Counted from the first letter of the stretch, positions 16,356-26,168 are shown. The stretch: DNA of 64,000 nt from Sphingomonas sp. Root720 (GCF_001428605.1 NZ_LMID01000010.1:413195-477194); one strand, 5' to 3'. The notes: generated by a model not told the origin, from the letters alone. Made by a program: numbers and translations.

Positions 16356-16736
16356 ATGTTCAACGCTAAGATCGTGCCGATCGACAATGGCCCGGCGGAC
16401 ATGATGGCCAATGTGGCGGCGCTGCGTTTCATGACCGAGGCGCTGGGCGATCTCGCCGGTTCCGTAACAAAGGATTGCTCGCCGCAACCCGCAGCCGAGG
16501 CCGGGTCCGCCCCCTCTCTCGCGACCGGCTACGCGTCCGCCTGCCCCGTCGCCCGGCGCCGGTTCGAAGCGATCCTGCGCGAGGCGGAGACGATCGGCAC
16601 GACCGGCCTCAAGCTGATGGCGGCACGGGGAGGCCGGACCGATGCCGGGACCATCGCCGCCGCCCGTTTTTTAGGCAGTTCGCTGGACGCCTCGATCCGG
16701 CGCCTCGAGGCGCTGGTCCTGCGCCGCACCGCCTGA
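16356..16736 (+). CDS. Hypothetical protein, 126 residues
   Basis: I do not recognise a family. The protein has no signal peptide or membrane helix. Its second half is predicted helical with many Ala and Arg residues (RRRFEAILREAETIGTTGLKLMAARGG, then LDASIRRLEALVLRRTA), which could form a small helical bundle. The ribosome-binding site is weak (AAAGGCGG, 5 nt from the ATG). Its third-position GC is high, as for real genes here, so I think it is coding. It stands alone between the porin and metC. Confidence 0.55.
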   Translation: MFNAKIVPIDNGPADMMANVAALRFMTEALGDLAGSVTKDCSPQPAAEAGSAPSLATGYASACPVARRRFEAILREAETIGTTGLKLMAARGGRTDAGTIAAARFLGSSLDASIRRLEALVLRRTA

Positions 16737-16786
16737 AAGAGGCAGGCGGAAAGCTTCCATGATCGGCGATGGTCGGCTGACGGGGA

Positions 16787-17983
16787 TCAGCCGCGCGCCG
16801 ATTCGAATCGCGCCAGTCCGCGGCCGAGGTCGTCGATCAGGTCGGCCGGATCCTCGATCCCGATGTGGAAGCGGATGACCGGCCCTTCCGCCTGCCACCG
16901 TGTCGCGGTGCGCAGCGTCGCCGGATCGACCGGCAGCGCCAGGCTTTCATAGCCGCCCCAGGAAAACCCGATCCCGAACAGGTCGAGCCCGTCGATCAGC
17001 GCCGTCCGCGCCGCATCGTCGCCGCCATCCAGCACGACGCCGAACAGGCCCGAGGCACCGGTGAAATCGCGTTTCCACAGGTCGTGGCCTCGGCAATCGG
17101 GCAAGGCCGGATGAAGCACGCGGGCGACCTGCGGCTGCTCCGCCAGCCAGCGCGCCACGGCGAGCCCGCCTTCCTGGTGCTGGCGCAGCCGGACCTGGAG
17201 GGTGCGCAGCCCGCGCGCGGCGAGATAGGCGTCGTCGGCGCTGACGCATTGACCGAGCGCGTGGCTCGTCCGCCGCAGCCTTTCATAATGGCCGGGCACC
17301 GCCGTGGCGGAGCCCATCATCACGTCGGAATGGCCGACGATATATTTGGTGCAGGCGAGGATGCTGATGTCGACGCCATGGGCGATGGCGGGGAAGAAGA
17401 GCGGCGTCGCCCAGCTGTTGTCGATCACCGTCGTGACGCCCCGCGCCCTGGCGGCGGCAACGATCGCCGGCACGTCCTGCACCTCGAAGGTCAGGCTGCC
17501 GGGGCTTTCGAGGAAGACGACGCGGGTGTGGTCGCCGATCAGTTCGACGATCCCCGCGCCGATCGTCGGATCATAATAGCGCGTCCCGATGCCGTAGCGC
17601 TTGAGCAGGCCGTCGCAGACCGCCCGCGTCGGCTCATAGGCGCTGTCGACCATCAGCAGTTCATCGCCGGGCTCGAGCAGCGACAACAGCACCGCGGCGA
17701 TCGCGGCGACGCCGGACGGATAGAGGATGGTGCCCGCCGCGCCCGGCTCGAGCTCGGTCAGGGCGTCGGCGAGCGACCACTGGGTCGGCGTGCCACGGCG
17801 GCCGTAGAACAGCCCGTCATCGGGCTTGCGGGTCGCCGCGCGCAGTTCGGCGACGCTGTCGAACAATATGGTCGACGCGCGCCAGACCGGGGGGTTGACG
17901 ATCCCCCGCTTGGTCTTCCGGTGGCGCCCGGCCGTCACCAGCCGGGTACCGGGCTTCAGGCCTGAACCATCGTCGTCGGTCAC
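16787..17983 (-). CDS. metC: Cystathionine beta-lyase
   Basis: 398 residues of the Cys/Met-metabolism PLP family. The PLP lysine is in ISILACTKYIVGHSDVMMG, and the Asp partner lies in TTVIDNSWATP. YGRRGTPTQWSLADALTELE near residue 70 and the C-terminal RFHIGIEDPADLIDDL are typical of MetC. It cleaves cystathionine to homocysteine, pyruvate and ammonia. The GTG start at 17983 overlaps the sseA stop, linking it to another sulfur-metabolism gene. Confidence 0.9.
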   Translation of the reverse strand: MTDDDGSGLKPGTRLVTAGRHRKTKRGIVNPPVWRASTILFDSVAELRAATRKPDDGLFYGRRGTPTQWSLADALTELEPGAAGTILYPSGVAAIAAVLLSLLEPGDELLMVDSAYEPTRAVCDGLLKRYGIGTRYYDPTIGAGIVELIGDHTRVVFLESPGSLTFEVQDVPAIVAAARARGVTTVIDNSWATPLFFPAIAHGVDISILACTKYIVGHSDVMMGSATAVPGHYERLRRTSHALGQCVSADDAYLAARGLRTLQVRLRQHQEGGLAVARWLAEQPQVARVLHPALPDCRGHDLWKRDFTGASGLFGVVLDGGDDAARTALIDGLDLFGIGFSWGGYESLALPVDPATLRTATRWQAEGPVIRFHIGIEDPADLIDDLGRGLARFESARG

Positions 17984-18819
17984 GCAGGACCGATGGCCTT
18001 TTCGGTGTCGGGCCGCAAGCCCCACTCGCTCCACGAACCGTCATAGAGCGCGATGTCCTCGCGCCCGAGCAGCGCCGCGGCGAACAGCACGACCGAGGCG
18101 GTGACACCCGAACCGCAGGTCGTGACCAGCGGCTTCGCCGCATCGACGCCGGCCGCATCGAAGGCCGCGCGAAGCCCGTCCTTGTCCTTGAAGGTGCCGT
18201 CGGCGTTGAGCAGTTCGTCGAAGGGCAGGTTCTTCGAGCCCGGAATATGCCCCGATGCCAGCCCGCGCGGATCCGCCTCTTCGCCGGTGAAGCGCTTGGC
18301 GGATCGCGCGTCGACCACCTCCTCGGCGCCGCTCGCGACATTGGCCTTCATCTGCGCCAGGTCCCGGATCCGGGCGGGATCGCGCCACACGGTGAAATGG
18401 CGGTGGCGCAACGCAACCTTGCCCTGCTCGAGCTCTCGGCCCTCGGCCACCCACTTGTGCAGGCCGCCGTCGAGGATCGCGACCTCGTTGGCGCCGAACA
18501 TGCGGAACATGAACCAGGCGCGCGCGGCGGTCCGGTGCGGGCTGTTGTCGTAGAGGACGATGCGGCTGCCGTCGCCGAGGCCCAGCGACTGCATGCGGCT
18601 GGCGAATTTCTCGGCCGTCGGTATCATCCCCGGCAGTTCGCTATTCTCGTCCTTCAGGTTGGCGAGATCGAGATAGACGGCGCCGGGAATATGCCCCGCC
18701 TCATACTCGGCCTGGGCGTCGCGCGCGGGATCGAGCGCGAAATAGGTCGCATCGACGACGCGGAGATCATTGGCTCCGAGTTCACCCGCGAGCCATTCGG
18801 TCGAAACCAGCATATCCAT
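17980..18819 (-). CDS. sseA: 3-mercaptopyruvate sulfurtransferase
   Basis: 279 residues with two rhodanese domains. The active-site loop CGSGVTA at about 238-244 matches the mercaptopyruvate sulfurtransferase signature rather than the CRKGVT of thiosulfate rhodaneses. The N-terminal domain retains AGHIPGAVYLDL and DGGLHKW. It transfers sulfur from 3-mercaptopyruvate to thiol or cyanide acceptors. GAGGAGG lies 6 nt before the ATG at 18819. It forms a two-gene operon with metC. Confidence 0.92.
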   Translation of the reverse strand: MDMLVSTEWLAGELGANDLRVVDATYFALDPARDAQAEYEAGHIPGAVYLDLANLKDENSELPGMIPTAEKFASRMQSLGLGDGSRIVLYDNSPHRTAARAWFMFRMFGANEVAILDGGLHKWVAEGRELEQGKVALRHRHFTVWRDPARIRDLAQMKANVASGAEEVVDARSAKRFTGEEADPRGLASGHIPGSKNLPFDELLNADGTFKDKDGLRAAFDAAGVDAAKPLVTTCGSGVTASVVLFAAALLGREDIALYDGSWSEWGLRPDTEKAIGPA

Positions 18820-19008
18820 TCTTACCTCCTCGTTGCAGACGCACAGTAACGGCCCGCCGTCATGATGGCGAATCGCTTTATCCGGGGGAGGAGATATTTA
18901 ATTATGTTAACTCAATTATGATTGCAAGTATATTTCATAATAATGTTGATACTGGTAATTTTTTGCTGAACATGGCGCCAGGGCCGCTGCTGGGCTAAGG
19001 GGCGGCTC
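18820..19008. other. AT-rich divergent intergenic region
   Basis: 189 nt between sseA (minus) and queF (plus). 18890-18965 is strikingly AT-rich for this genome (runs such as ATTTAATTATGTTAA and TAATTTTTTG) and probably holds the promoters. I looked for a preQ1 riboswitch ahead of queF and did not find one. Confidence 0.5.
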
Positions 19009-19461
19009 ATGTCTGCATCCACCATCCATCTCGGCAAGGCCAGCGCCCTGCCTGCCTCCCCCGAACAGGCCGTGCTGGATTATGTTCCCAATCCGCGTCC
19101 CGGCACCCTGTATCTCATTCGCTTCGCCGCGCCCGAGTTTACCTCGCTCTGCCCGGTGACGGGCCAGCCCGACTTCGCGCATCTCGTGATCGACTATGCC
19201 CCTGGCGAGACGATCGTCGAATCCAAGTCGCTCAAGCTTTTCCTCGGCGCCTTTCGCAGCCATGCCGGCTTCCACGAGGACTGCACCGTCGGCATCGGCC
19301 AGCGGCTGTTCGACGAAATGAGACCCGTCTGGCTGCGCATCGGCGGCTATTGGTATCCGCGCGGCGGCATCCCGATCGACGTCTTCTGGCAGTCGGGCGC
19401 GGCGCCCGAGGGCCTGTGGGTTCCAGACCAGGGAGTCGCCGGCTATCGCGGGCGGGGATAA
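19009..19461 (+). CDS. queF: NADPH-dependent 7-cyano-7-deazaguanine reductase
   Basis: 150 residues, the short unimodular QueF form. The catalytic Cys is in [13 protein letters not shown], and the NADPH-binding motif reads [18 protein letters not shown] carries the conserved His-Glu. It reduces preQ0 to preQ1 in queuosine tRNA modification. AAGGGGCGG lies just before the ATG. The gene stands alone here; other queuosine genes are not in the window. Confidence 0.95.
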   Translation: MSASTIHLGKASALPASPEQAVLDYVPNPRPGTLYLIRFAAPEFTSLCPVTGQPDFAHLVIDYAPGETIVESKSLKLFLGAFRSHAGFHEDCTVGIGQRLFDEMRPVWLRIGGYWYPRGGIPIDVFWQSGAAPEGLWVPDQGVAGYRGRG

Positions 19462-19471
19462 CCAGATGAGG

Positions 19472-19556
19472 CGTCATCCCGGCGAAAGCTGGGACCTCGT
19501 TTCGTCTTTCCCGTCTCGGCAAATGCAGTGAGATCCCAGCTTTCGCTGGGATGACG
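19472..19556. repeat. Hairpin repeat element between convergent genes
   Basis: Arms at 19472-19499 and 19529-19556 (28 nt each, 29-nt spacer), beginning CGTCATCCCGGCGAAAGC and ending GCTTTCGCTGGGATGACG. It fills the gap between queF and the convergent S10 peptidase gene, a typical place for a bidirectional transcript-ending hairpin. Confidence 0.85.
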
Positions 19557-19560
19557 ACTC

Positions 19561-21072
19561 CTATCTTGCCTGGATGAACGCCCGTATGTCGGCGCTCAGC
19601 TTGCGTAGATCGTCGGGCCGGACATACATCATGTGGCCCGCGTCATAATAATGGAAGCTGATCCGCGCGGGATCGAAGCCCGGCCGATTCAGCGAATATT
19701 CGGCGCCGAAGAAGGGCGTCGCGAAATCATACCAGCCCTGGCCGACGAACACGCGCAGGCCGCCGTTCTCGCGCAGCGCCTTGCCCAGATAGGGCGCGAC
19801 GTTGACATAGACCTCGCCGTCGCGGCCGCGCTGGTCGGCCAGCTTCCAGTCCCAGCTGCCGACCCCGCCGATCGTCACATATTGGCGGTCGGTCTTCAGC
19901 TTCAGATCGCCGCGCACATAGCTGTTCATCGCCGCGGTGTAGGCCGCGTCGATGCCGTAGAAGCTCGGGTCGTTATCGGGCTCCTCGCCCGCCTTGTCGT
20001 AATCGACACCGGTATAGCGGGTGTCGAGCCGGCCGATCACCTGCCCCCGGTCGCGCAGCAATTCCTTGTAGAAGCGGCCCGGCGAGACGCGCAGATTGGC
20101 GTTGTCGACGAAACGCTCGGACAGGCCGGTGAGCCGGGCAAGCTCGGCGCGGACCGAAGCGCGCTCCTCGGCGCCGAGCTGGTTGCCCTTGAGTAGCGCC
20201 GCCGCGTAGGGCCCGATCGCGAAGGCCCTCGCCTGGGCCGCGACCTCGGCGACGGTCGCCGGAGGATTGGCGATCTTGTGATGGTACCAGGCGGTCGTCG
20301 CCATCGACGGCAGGTTGAGGATATAGGGCATCTCATTGCCCTGGACCTCGGCCGCGGCCCCGAAATCGAGGATCGTCGAGATCAGGATGATGCCGTTGAC
20401 CGCGACGTCGTTGTAGCTCCCTTCCAGCTCGTTGATCAGCGCGATCGAACGGGTGGTGCCATAGCTTTCGCCACCGATATATTTGGGCGAGGCCCAGCGG
20501 CCATTCTCGTTCAGCCATTTGCGGATGAACTCGGCGACCGACTTCGCGTCGGCCGAGACGCCCCAATATTCCTTGGGGTCCTTGCCGCCCAGCGTGTGCG
20601 AGAAGCCGGTACCCACCGGATCGATGAAGACGAGATCGGTGACGTCGAGCAGGCTTTCGGGATTGTCGATCACCGGATAGGGCGGCGCGCCGTCGTCCTT
20701 GCCGTCGGGCAGCACGACCCGCTTCGGCCCGAAGGCCCCCATGTGCAGCCACAGCGAGCCCGACCCGGGGCCGCCATTGTAGAGGAAGGTGACCGGCCGC
20801 GTCTTCGGGTCGCCGCCGTCCCTGACATAGGAAGTCGCGAAGATCGCCGCGACCGGCCTGTCCTCCTTGTCGGTCAGATAGGTCTCCCCGGTCGTCGCGG
20901 TATAGGCGACCGACTGGCCGCCGAAACTGCCCTTGTGCCTGGTCACGGAGACGTTGGGCGGCAGCACCGGAGCGGCGGTCGCGGCATCGTCCTTTTTCTT
21001 CTCGTCGGCGGCGTGGGCGGAAAACGGAGCGAGGGCCAGCGCGAGGGCGGCCAGGCTGGTGGTGAAGCGCAT
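19561..21072 (-). CDS. S10 family serine carboxypeptidase-like protein
   Basis: 503 residues with a signal peptide (MRFTTSLAALALALAPFSAHA). The oxyanion segment FLYNGGPGSGSLW is at about 96-108 and the nucleophile Ser203 is in YIGGESYGTTRS. The catalytic Asp lies in GQGWYDFATPFFG and the His in YYDAGHMMYV near the C-terminus. The enzyme should remove C-terminal residues from peptides in the periplasm. It is a single gene, convergent with queF. Confidence 0.9.
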   Translation of the reverse strand: MRFTTSLAALALALAPFSAHAADEKKKDDAATAAPVLPPNVSVTRHKGSFGGQSVAYTATTGETYLTDKEDRPVAAIFATSYVRDGGDPKTRPVTFLYNGGPGSGSLWLHMGAFGPKRVVLPDGKDDGAPPYPVIDNPESLLDVTDLVFIDPVGTGFSHTLGGKDPKEYWGVSADAKSVAEFIRKWLNENGRWASPKYIGGESYGTTRSIALINELEGSYNDVAVNGIILISTILDFGAAAEVQGNEMPYILNLPSMATTAWYHHKIANPPATVAEVAAQARAFAIGPYAAALLKGNQLGAEERASVRAELARLTGLSERFVDNANLRVSPGRFYKELLRDRGQVIGRLDTRYTGVDYDKAGEEPDNDPSFYGIDAAYTAAMNSYVRGDLKLKTDRQYVTIGGVGSWDWKLADQRGRDGEVYVNVAPYLGKALRENGGLRVFVGQGWYDFATPFFGAEYSLNRPGFDPARISFHYYDAGHMMYVRPDDLRKLSADIRAFIQAR

Positions 21073-21158
21073 GCGGAAATCCCTTTTTATGGGATCAGGC
21101 TAGACCAATTGCCGACAGGAGTGGAAGCCCCGTCAAATCCCCGCTTCCTGCCCCAAAC

Positions 21159-21186
21159 CGTCATCCCGGCGGCGGCCGGGGTCCCG
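21159..21186. repeat. Solo left arm of the hairpin repeat family
   Basis: One 28-nt arm (CGTCATCCCGGCGGCGGCCG...GTCCCG) without a partner. It lies 20 nt beyond the stop of the 2-oxoglutarate oxygenase gene. It looks like a decayed copy. Confidence 0.65.
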
Positions 21187-21206
21187 TTAGAGAAGCGACT
21201 CGGCCA

Positions 21207-22157
21207 TCAGATCAACTTGATCTCGCGCAGCCGCTGCAGGAGGTAGTCGTTCGCCGTAATCGGCTCCGGGAACAGGTTCGGATGCCCCGCGTCGATCGTC
21301 TGCGGCAGCGTCTCGATCAGGTAGTCGGGTCGAAAATGCAGGAAGAAAGGCATCGAATAGCGCGCGAAGCCGCGCCGTTCGGGGGGCGGGTTCATCACCC
21401 GGTGGCTGGTCGAAGGCAGCTTCTTGTTGGTCAGCCGCTGGAGCATGTCGCCGATGTTCACCACCAGCTCGCCCGGCGCGATGCCCACCGCGAGCCAGTG
21501 GCCGTCGCGGTCGAGCAGCTGGAGACCGCCCTCCTCGGCGCCGAGCAGCAGGGTGATCGCGTTGATGTCCTCATGCGCGCCGGCGCGGATGCCGGGGGCG
21601 TCGGGGCCGATCGGCGGGTAATGGAGCAGGCGCAGGATCGAATTGCCGTCCGCGATCGCATCGTCGAAGAAATCGGGCGCGAGCCCGAGATAGCGCGCGA
21701 TCGCCGACAGGACGCGCCGCCCGGTCGCCTCGAACGCCGCGAACAGCTCCAGACAGGTCCGGCGGAAGCCCTCGATCTCGGTCGGCCAGATATTGGCCGG
21801 CATCGCGTTCGCGAAGCGGTGGCCCGCCGGCAGCTCGCGGCCGACATGCCAGAACTCCTTCAGGTCGGCCTCGGTCGCATCCTTGGCGGTCTCGACCCGG
21901 AACGGGGTATAGCCCCGCTGGCCCGCACCGCCCTCGACGAGATAGGCGCGCTTCACCGCCTCGGGCAGCGCGAAGAAGGCCCTTGCGGTCGTCTCGGCGC
22001 GCGCGATCAGGTCGGTGGGAATGCCGTGGTCGGCGACGACGGCGAAGCCGAAGCGCTCGAAGGAGCGGCCGATCGCTTCGGCGAAGCCGTCGGGATCGTC
22101 CTGTGCCGTCGCCAGCGATACGCTGGGCACGCTGGTCATGTCTGCGATGTCGGTCAT
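21207..22157 (-). CDS. 2-oxoglutarate/Fe(II) oxygenase, isopenicillin N synthase-like
   Basis: 316 residues. The facial iron triad is visible as HED (GAHEDINAITLLL) and the distal His of STSHRVMNP, with the 2-oxoglutarate-binding RYSMPFFLHF following. The N-terminal DIOX_N region has FERFGFAVVADHGIP. Such enzymes hydroxylate or desaturate small molecules; the substrate is unknown. The start MTDIADMTSVPS is at 22157; a second ATG at 22139 is also possible. No partner genes suggest a pathway. Confidence 0.85.
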   Translation of the reverse strand: MTDIADMTSVPSVSLATAQDDPDGFAEAIGRSFERFGFAVVADHGIPTDLIARAETTARAFFALPEAVKRAYLVEGGAGQRGYTPFRVETAKDATEADLKEFWHVGRELPAGHRFANAMPANIWPTEIEGFRRTCLELFAAFEATGRRVLSAIARYLGLAPDFFDDAIADGNSILRLLHYPPIGPDAPGIRAGAHEDINAITLLLGAEEGGLQLLDRDGHWLAVGIAPGELVVNIGDMLQRLTNKKLPSTSHRVMNPPPERRGFARYSMPFFLHFRPDYLIETLPQTIDAGHPNLFPEPITANDYLLQRLREIKLI

Positions 22158-22187
22158 CGCGGCCGATATAGCCGCTGCTCCCCCCAA

Positions 22188-22206
22188 CGTCATCCCGGCG
22201 GAAGCG
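22188..22206. repeat. Fragment of the hairpin repeat family
   Basis: A truncated left arm (CGTCATCCCGGCGGAAGCG) in the promoter region upstream of the oxygenase gene. No right arm is present. Confidence 0.5.
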
Positions 22207-22338
22207 CCTTTCGGACAACGCGACTCCGTTTTCCTGGTGCCGGCAGAAGGGGAAAGGCCGGCACGCATCGGAACGATCCACAATTTTATGTCGCTTCCCG
22301 CTTGCCCCGCCCCGCCCTGATCCGCCAGAAACCGGCGC

Positions 22339-23811
22339 GTGACAGCACGAATCGACATGGGCACCAGCGGCCCCGGCCAGTCCGTCCATTTCGACGTCGA
22401 GGAACTCCTCGCCACGCGCCTGCTCGTCCAGGGCAATTCGGGGTCGGGCAAGTCGCACCTGCTCCGCCGGCTGCTCGAAGGATCCGCCGGCGTCGTCCAG
22501 CAGGTGGTGGTCGATCCCGAAGGCGATTTCGTCACCCTGGCCGATCGTTTCGGTCATGTCGTGATCCAGGCCTTCGACCATAGCGAGGCCGAGATCGTCC
22601 GCCTCGCCACCCGCATCCGCGAGCATCGCGTATCGGTGGTGCTGGCGCTCGACGAGCTCGAGATCGAACAGCAGATGCGCTGCGCCGCGACCTTTCTGTC
22701 GGCGCTGTTCGACGCCCCGCGCGACCATTGGTATCCGGCGCTGGTCGTGGTCGACGAGGCCCAGCTCTTCGCGCCCGCCGTGGCGGGCGAGGTATCCGAC
22801 GAGGCACGGCGGGCGTCGCTCGGCGCGATGACCAACCTGATGTGCCGCGGCCGCAAGCGCGGCCTGGCGGGGGTCATCGCCACCCAGCGGCTCGCCAAGC
22901 TCGCGAAGAACGTCGCGGCCGAGGCGTCCAACTTCATGATGGGCCGCACCTTCCTCGACATCGACATGGCGCGTGCGGCCGACCTGCTGGGTATGGAGCG
23001 GCGCCAGGCCGAGCAAATCCGCGATTTGCCGCGCGGCCAGTTCCTCGCGCTCGGTCCGGCGGTTTCGCGCCGCCCGATCTCCGTCACCATCGGCGCGGTC
23101 GAGACCTCCGCGCGCAGCGGCAGCCCCAAGCTGGTGCCGCTGCCCTCGACCGCCCCGGAAGACCTGCAGGGCCTGCTCTTCGCCCCCGGCGACGATCGTC
23201 CGCCGCCACCTCCCCCGCCCCGCGCGCCGGTGCCGACCAGCGACGACCTGCTGCGCGCGATCAGCCGGTCGGGCCCGGTACTGACCCCCACCGCCGCGAA
23301 CAGCGAGCCCGCGATGCCCGACGACGAGCGTGACGCCGTGATCGGTCAGGTGCTGCGCGAGATGTGCGAGGACCCGGAGGCGACCTATCGCCAGCCCGCC
23401 ATCCTGTTCCAGGACTTCGGCGTGCGCTGCCGGATGGCGCGGCTGCCCGGCCACGGCCTCGACCTCGCCGGCTTTCGCCGCCGACTTTCGATGGCGCGCG
23501 CCGGCCTGCCCGACGAGCTGGACGAAGGCTGGCTCGACGCGATGGCGATCGGCGCGACCCTGCCGGAAGACATGCTGGCCCCCTTCCTGCTCGTCGCCAA
23601 CGCGGCGCGCGACGGACGCGAGGCACCGTCCGACAGCGCGCTCGCCCAGGTCTACGGCACCCATTCGCAGGGCCGCGTCCGCCGCCTGATCGCCTATATG
23701 GAGGAGCAGGGCATCTTCGTGCTGCGCACCGACCTGTCGGGCAAGCGGTCGATCAACATCCCGCGCTTGGGCTGGACCACCGCCGCGACGATGCCCGAAG
23801 CCGCCGAATAA
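22339..23811 (+). CDS. HerA-like DUF87 ATPase, orphan
   Basis: 490 residues. Walker A is QGNSGSGKSHLLRRL near residue 31-46 and Walker B is LVVVDEAQLF. GRKRGLAGVIATQRLAKLAKNV is the conserved HerA/FtsK-type sensor region. A proline-rich hinge (PPPPPPPRAP at about 289) separates it from a helical C-terminal domain of about 170 residues with no family I recognise. HerA proteins usually pump DNA together with NurA nuclease, or serve defence and conjugation systems; no nuclease gene is next to it here. The start is GTG. Confidence 0.75.
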   Translation: MTARIDMGTSGPGQSVHFDVEELLATRLLVQGNSGSGKSHLLRRLLEGSAGVVQQVVVDPEGDFVTLADRFGHVVIQAFDHSEAEIVRLATRIREHRVSVVLALDELEIEQQMRCAATFLSALFDAPRDHWYPALVVVDEAQLFAPAVAGEVSDEARRASLGAMTNLMCRGRKRGLAGVIATQRLAKLAKNVAAEASNFMMGRTFLDIDMARAADLLGMERRQAEQIRDLPRGQFLALGPAVSRRPISVTIGAVETSARSGSPKLVPLPSTAPEDLQGLLFAPGDDRPPPPPPPRAPVPTSDDLLRAISRSGPVLTPTAANSEPAMPDDERDAVIGQVLREMCEDPEATYRQPAILFQDFGVRCRMARLPGHGLDLAGFRRRLSMARAGLPDELDEGWLDAMAIGATLPEDMLAPFLLVANAARDGREAPSDSALAQVYGTHSQGRVRRLIAYMEEQGIFVLRTDLSGKRSINIPRLGWTTAATMPEAAE

Positions 23812-23817
23812 CCGCGA

Positions 23818-24450
23818 TCAGGCCGCCGGGAAACTGATCGGCGGGTCGCCCGCTTTCCACGGGGCCAGCCGGACCATCGCCCCCTGGAAAAGCGCCGAAC
23901 CGGCCTGCCGCGACAGCCAGTCGCGCAGATGCGGCAAGGGTGCCGCGTCGAACCAGCCAGGGTCGGTTCCGGCAAACTGGCGGACGAATGGGAAGACCGC
24001 CGCGTCGGTCAGGCCGCGCGCTTCCCCGCCGAGGTACGGCGCCGCGGCCAGCCGCTCCTCCAGCACCGCCAGCATCGCCAGCCCCGCCGCGCGATGCTCT
24101 TCCCGGTCCGATCGGTACCGCTCGGGATATTTGTAGCGATCGAGATGATGCTTGAACGGCCCGTCATTGGCCGCGACCAGCGCCTCGTCGGCGCGGTCGA
24201 GCCAGCCTTCCGGATCGCTCCGGCCCAGCGCCCAGCGCATGATGGCGAGGCTCTGGTCGATGACGGTACCGTCGGGCAGTTGCAGCACCGGCACGGTAGC
24301 CTTGGGCGAGGCGGCGACCAGTTCCGCGGGCTTGGCAGACAGCTTGACCTCGCGGATCTCGCAGCCCGTGTCGCCGACCAGCAACGCCAGCCGCGCCCGC
24401 ATCGCATAGGGACAGCGGCGGAAGCTGTAGAGGATCGGCCTAGGCGTCAT
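23818..24450 (-). CDS. Glutathione S-transferase-like protein
   Basis: 210 residues. The N-terminal thioredoxin-fold domain has [15 protein letters not shown] with a CPYA active-site-like motif, then [22 protein letters not shown], the cis-proline and glutathione gamma-Glu-binding segment. The rest is the all-helical GST C-domain. The substrate is unknown. The ATG at 24450 overlaps the end of trhO by 11 nt, so both are probably co-expressed. Confidence 0.85.
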   Translation of the reverse strand: MTPRPILYSFRRCPYAMRARLALLVGDTGCEIREVKLSAKPAELVAASPKATVPVLQLPDGTVIDQSLAIMRWALGRSDPEGWLDRADEALVAANDGPFKHHLDRYKYPERYRSDREEHRAAGLAMLAVLEERLAAAPYLGGEARGLTDAAVFPFVRQFAGTDPGWFDAAPLPHLRDWLSRQAGSALFQGAMVRLAPWKAGDPPISFPAA

Positions 24451-25417
24451 CGCGGGGCACGATCGTCGCGCCGACATGCGCCACGCCCCGTGCGGCGGCC
24501 AGGCTTTCCTGCCGGTGCCGCTCGGCATAGCCGGCGCGCTGCTCCGCGCTGCGGCTGTCGGCGCAGGCCGGACAGCTTATCCCCTCGACATAGAGCGGAG
24601 AGGCGCGTTCGTCCTCGCCGACCGGCATGCGGCAGCCGTGGCACAGCACATGGCTTCCCGGTGCCAGGCCGTGGCCGACCGCGACCCGCTGGTCGAAGAC
24701 GAAGCATTCGCCCCGCCACAGGCTCTGCTCGGGCGGCACGGTTTCCAGATATTTCAGGATGCCGCCCTTGAGGTGGAACACCTGATCGACGCCCTCGGCC
24801 TTCAGGAAGGCGGTCGACTTCTCGCAGCGTATCCCGCCGGTGCAGAACATCGCGACCTTGGGCGGCTCTCCCGATCCCAGCAGCTTCTCCCGCTCCGCGC
24901 GGAACCAGGCCGGGAAATCGCGGAAGCTCGCGGTGCGGGGATCGATCGCCCCGGCGAAGCTGCCGATCGCGACCTCATAATCGTTGCGCGTGTCGATCAC
25001 GATCGTGTTCGGATCGTCGATCAGCGCGTTCCAATCCTCGGGCGCGACATAATGGCCGGTGCCGGCGAGCGGATCGATGTCGGGCTCGCCCATCGTCACG
25101 ATCTCGCGCTTGCCGCGGACCTTCATGCGGTGAAAGGGCATCGCCGCCGCGCGCGACAGCTTGACGTCGACATCGTCGCAGCCCGGCAAGACGCGGATAT
25201 GCGCGACCACCCGTGCGATCGCCGCATCGCTGCCGGCGATCGTGCCGTTGATCCCCTCGGTGGCCACGAGCAGGGTTCCCTTCACCCCCAGCCCGCAGCA
25301 CAGCTTCGCCAGCGGAGCGCGCACCGCCTCGACATCCGCAAAGCGCGCGAAGCGGTAGAGCGCGGCGACGCAGATCGGCAGGGCCGCGTCCGCATTGTTG
25401 GAAGAGGTCGACTCCAT
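24440..25417 (-). CDS. trhO: tRNA uridine-34 hydroxylase, rhodanese-type
   Basis: 325 residues. The N-terminal acylphosphatase-like domain has [17 protein letters not shown]; the rhodanese domain carries the catalytic Cys in [14 protein letters not shown]. The C-terminal zinc-binding part contains CHGCRMP and CPAC. TrhO (YceA) makes 5-hydroxyuridine at tRNA position 34 in an oxygen-dependent way. I chose MESTSSNN at 25417 because the upstream 12 residues look unlike the family. Confidence 0.9.
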   Translation of the reverse strand: MESTSSNNADAALPICVAALYRFARFADVEAVRAPLAKLCCGLGVKGTLLVATEGINGTIAGSDAAIARVVAHIRVLPGCDDVDVKLSRAAAMPFHRMKVRGKREIVTMGEPDIDPLAGTGHYVAPEDWNALIDDPNTIVIDTRNDYEVAIGSFAGAIDPRTASFRDFPAWFRAEREKLLGSGEPPKVAMFCTGGIRCEKSTAFLKAEGVDQVFHLKGGILKYLETVPPEQSLWRGECFVFDQRVAVGHGLAPGSHVLCHGCRMPVGEDERASPLYVEGISCPACADSRSAEQRAGYAERHRQESLAAARGVAHVGATIVPRDDA

Positions 25418-25464
25418 GGCGGGCCTATGCCGTATCTCCGCCGTCCGAGGCAAACCCGCCGAGG

Positions 25465-26076
25465 TCAGGCCGGCCCCTCACCGAGCGGCCTGTCGCCCCG
25501 TGCCCGCAAATCCTTCAGCAAGGTCAGGACCGCCCAGCGGCAGGCGGTCGCGATCTGCGCGCCCTCCATGTCCCACTGGTCGCGCATCTCCAGCCATGGC
25601 GTTGTATGCAGCACCTGCAGCATCGCCGTAGCAAGCTTCCGATCCGCGGCCGGCAGTTCCTTCACAGCGTCGGCGGTCGCGGCGACATAGGCGGCGCGGC
25701 GGCGGCCCTTCTGCGCGAGGCGGACGGCACGTCCCTGCGGCGTCGAGCGGACGATCGTCGCGAGGTCCGCGATCCGGTCGAACCCCTCATAGATGGAGGG
25801 CATGGTCGACGTCAGTTCCTCCTCGCTGGCGGGGAATCTGACGGCGGCCCCGCCGGCCAGTCCCACCACCCGGTCCCAGAGCGGCTGCATCAGCGCGTCA
25901 TGGTCGGGGAAATAGCGATAGACCGTGCGCCGCGCGACGCCGGCGCGCTCGGCGACGCGATCGTGATTGATCGCGACGCCCTCGCTCAGCAGCGCCATCA
26001 GGCTGTCGAGGATGCGGGTCCGCACATCCTCCTTGTGGCGTTCGCGGGCGGAAAGCGGCGGCAATGCGTCGTTCAT
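25465..26076 (-). CDS. TetR/AcrR family transcriptional regulator
   Basis: 203 residues. The N-terminal helix-turn-helix reads [42 protein letters not shown] (about 21-62), a standard TetR DNA-binding domain; the C-terminal ligand domain is not recognisable. It is divergent from the gene at 26169, and a GTGTCA-N9-TGACAC palindrome lies between them, so it probably controls itself and that gene. Confidence 0.88.
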   Translation of the reverse strand: MNDALPPLSARERHKEDVRTRILDSLMALLSEGVAINHDRVAERAGVARRTVYRYFPDHDALMQPLWDRVVGLAGGAAVRFPASEEELTSTMPSIYEGFDRIADLATIVRSTPQGRAVRLAQKGRRRAAYVAATADAVKELPAADRKLATAMLQVLHTTPWLEMRDQWDMEGAQIATACRWAVLTLLKDLRARGDRPLGEGPA

Positions 26077-26104
26077 CGCCCGGCCCTAATAGGTGACATA
26101 TAAA

Positions 26105-26125
26105 GTGTCAAATATAGATTGACAC
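26105..26125. promoter_or_regulatory. Palindrome, probable TetR operator
   Basis: GTGTCA-N9-TGACAC with perfect 6-bp arms in an AT-rich divergent promoter region, 29 nt from the regulator start and 44 nt from the start of the plus-strand gene. This is the usual position of a TetR-family operator. Confidence 0.65.
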
Positions 26126-26168
26126 ATTTTGTGCCATAGTATAAAGCCGTACCCAAGGGGAGAACTCC

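Noticed and set aside
18885-19008. preQ1 riboswitch ahead of queF
   Set aside because: The region is AT-rich, but I could not find the short stem plus A-rich tail and downstream pairing of preQ1 aptamers.
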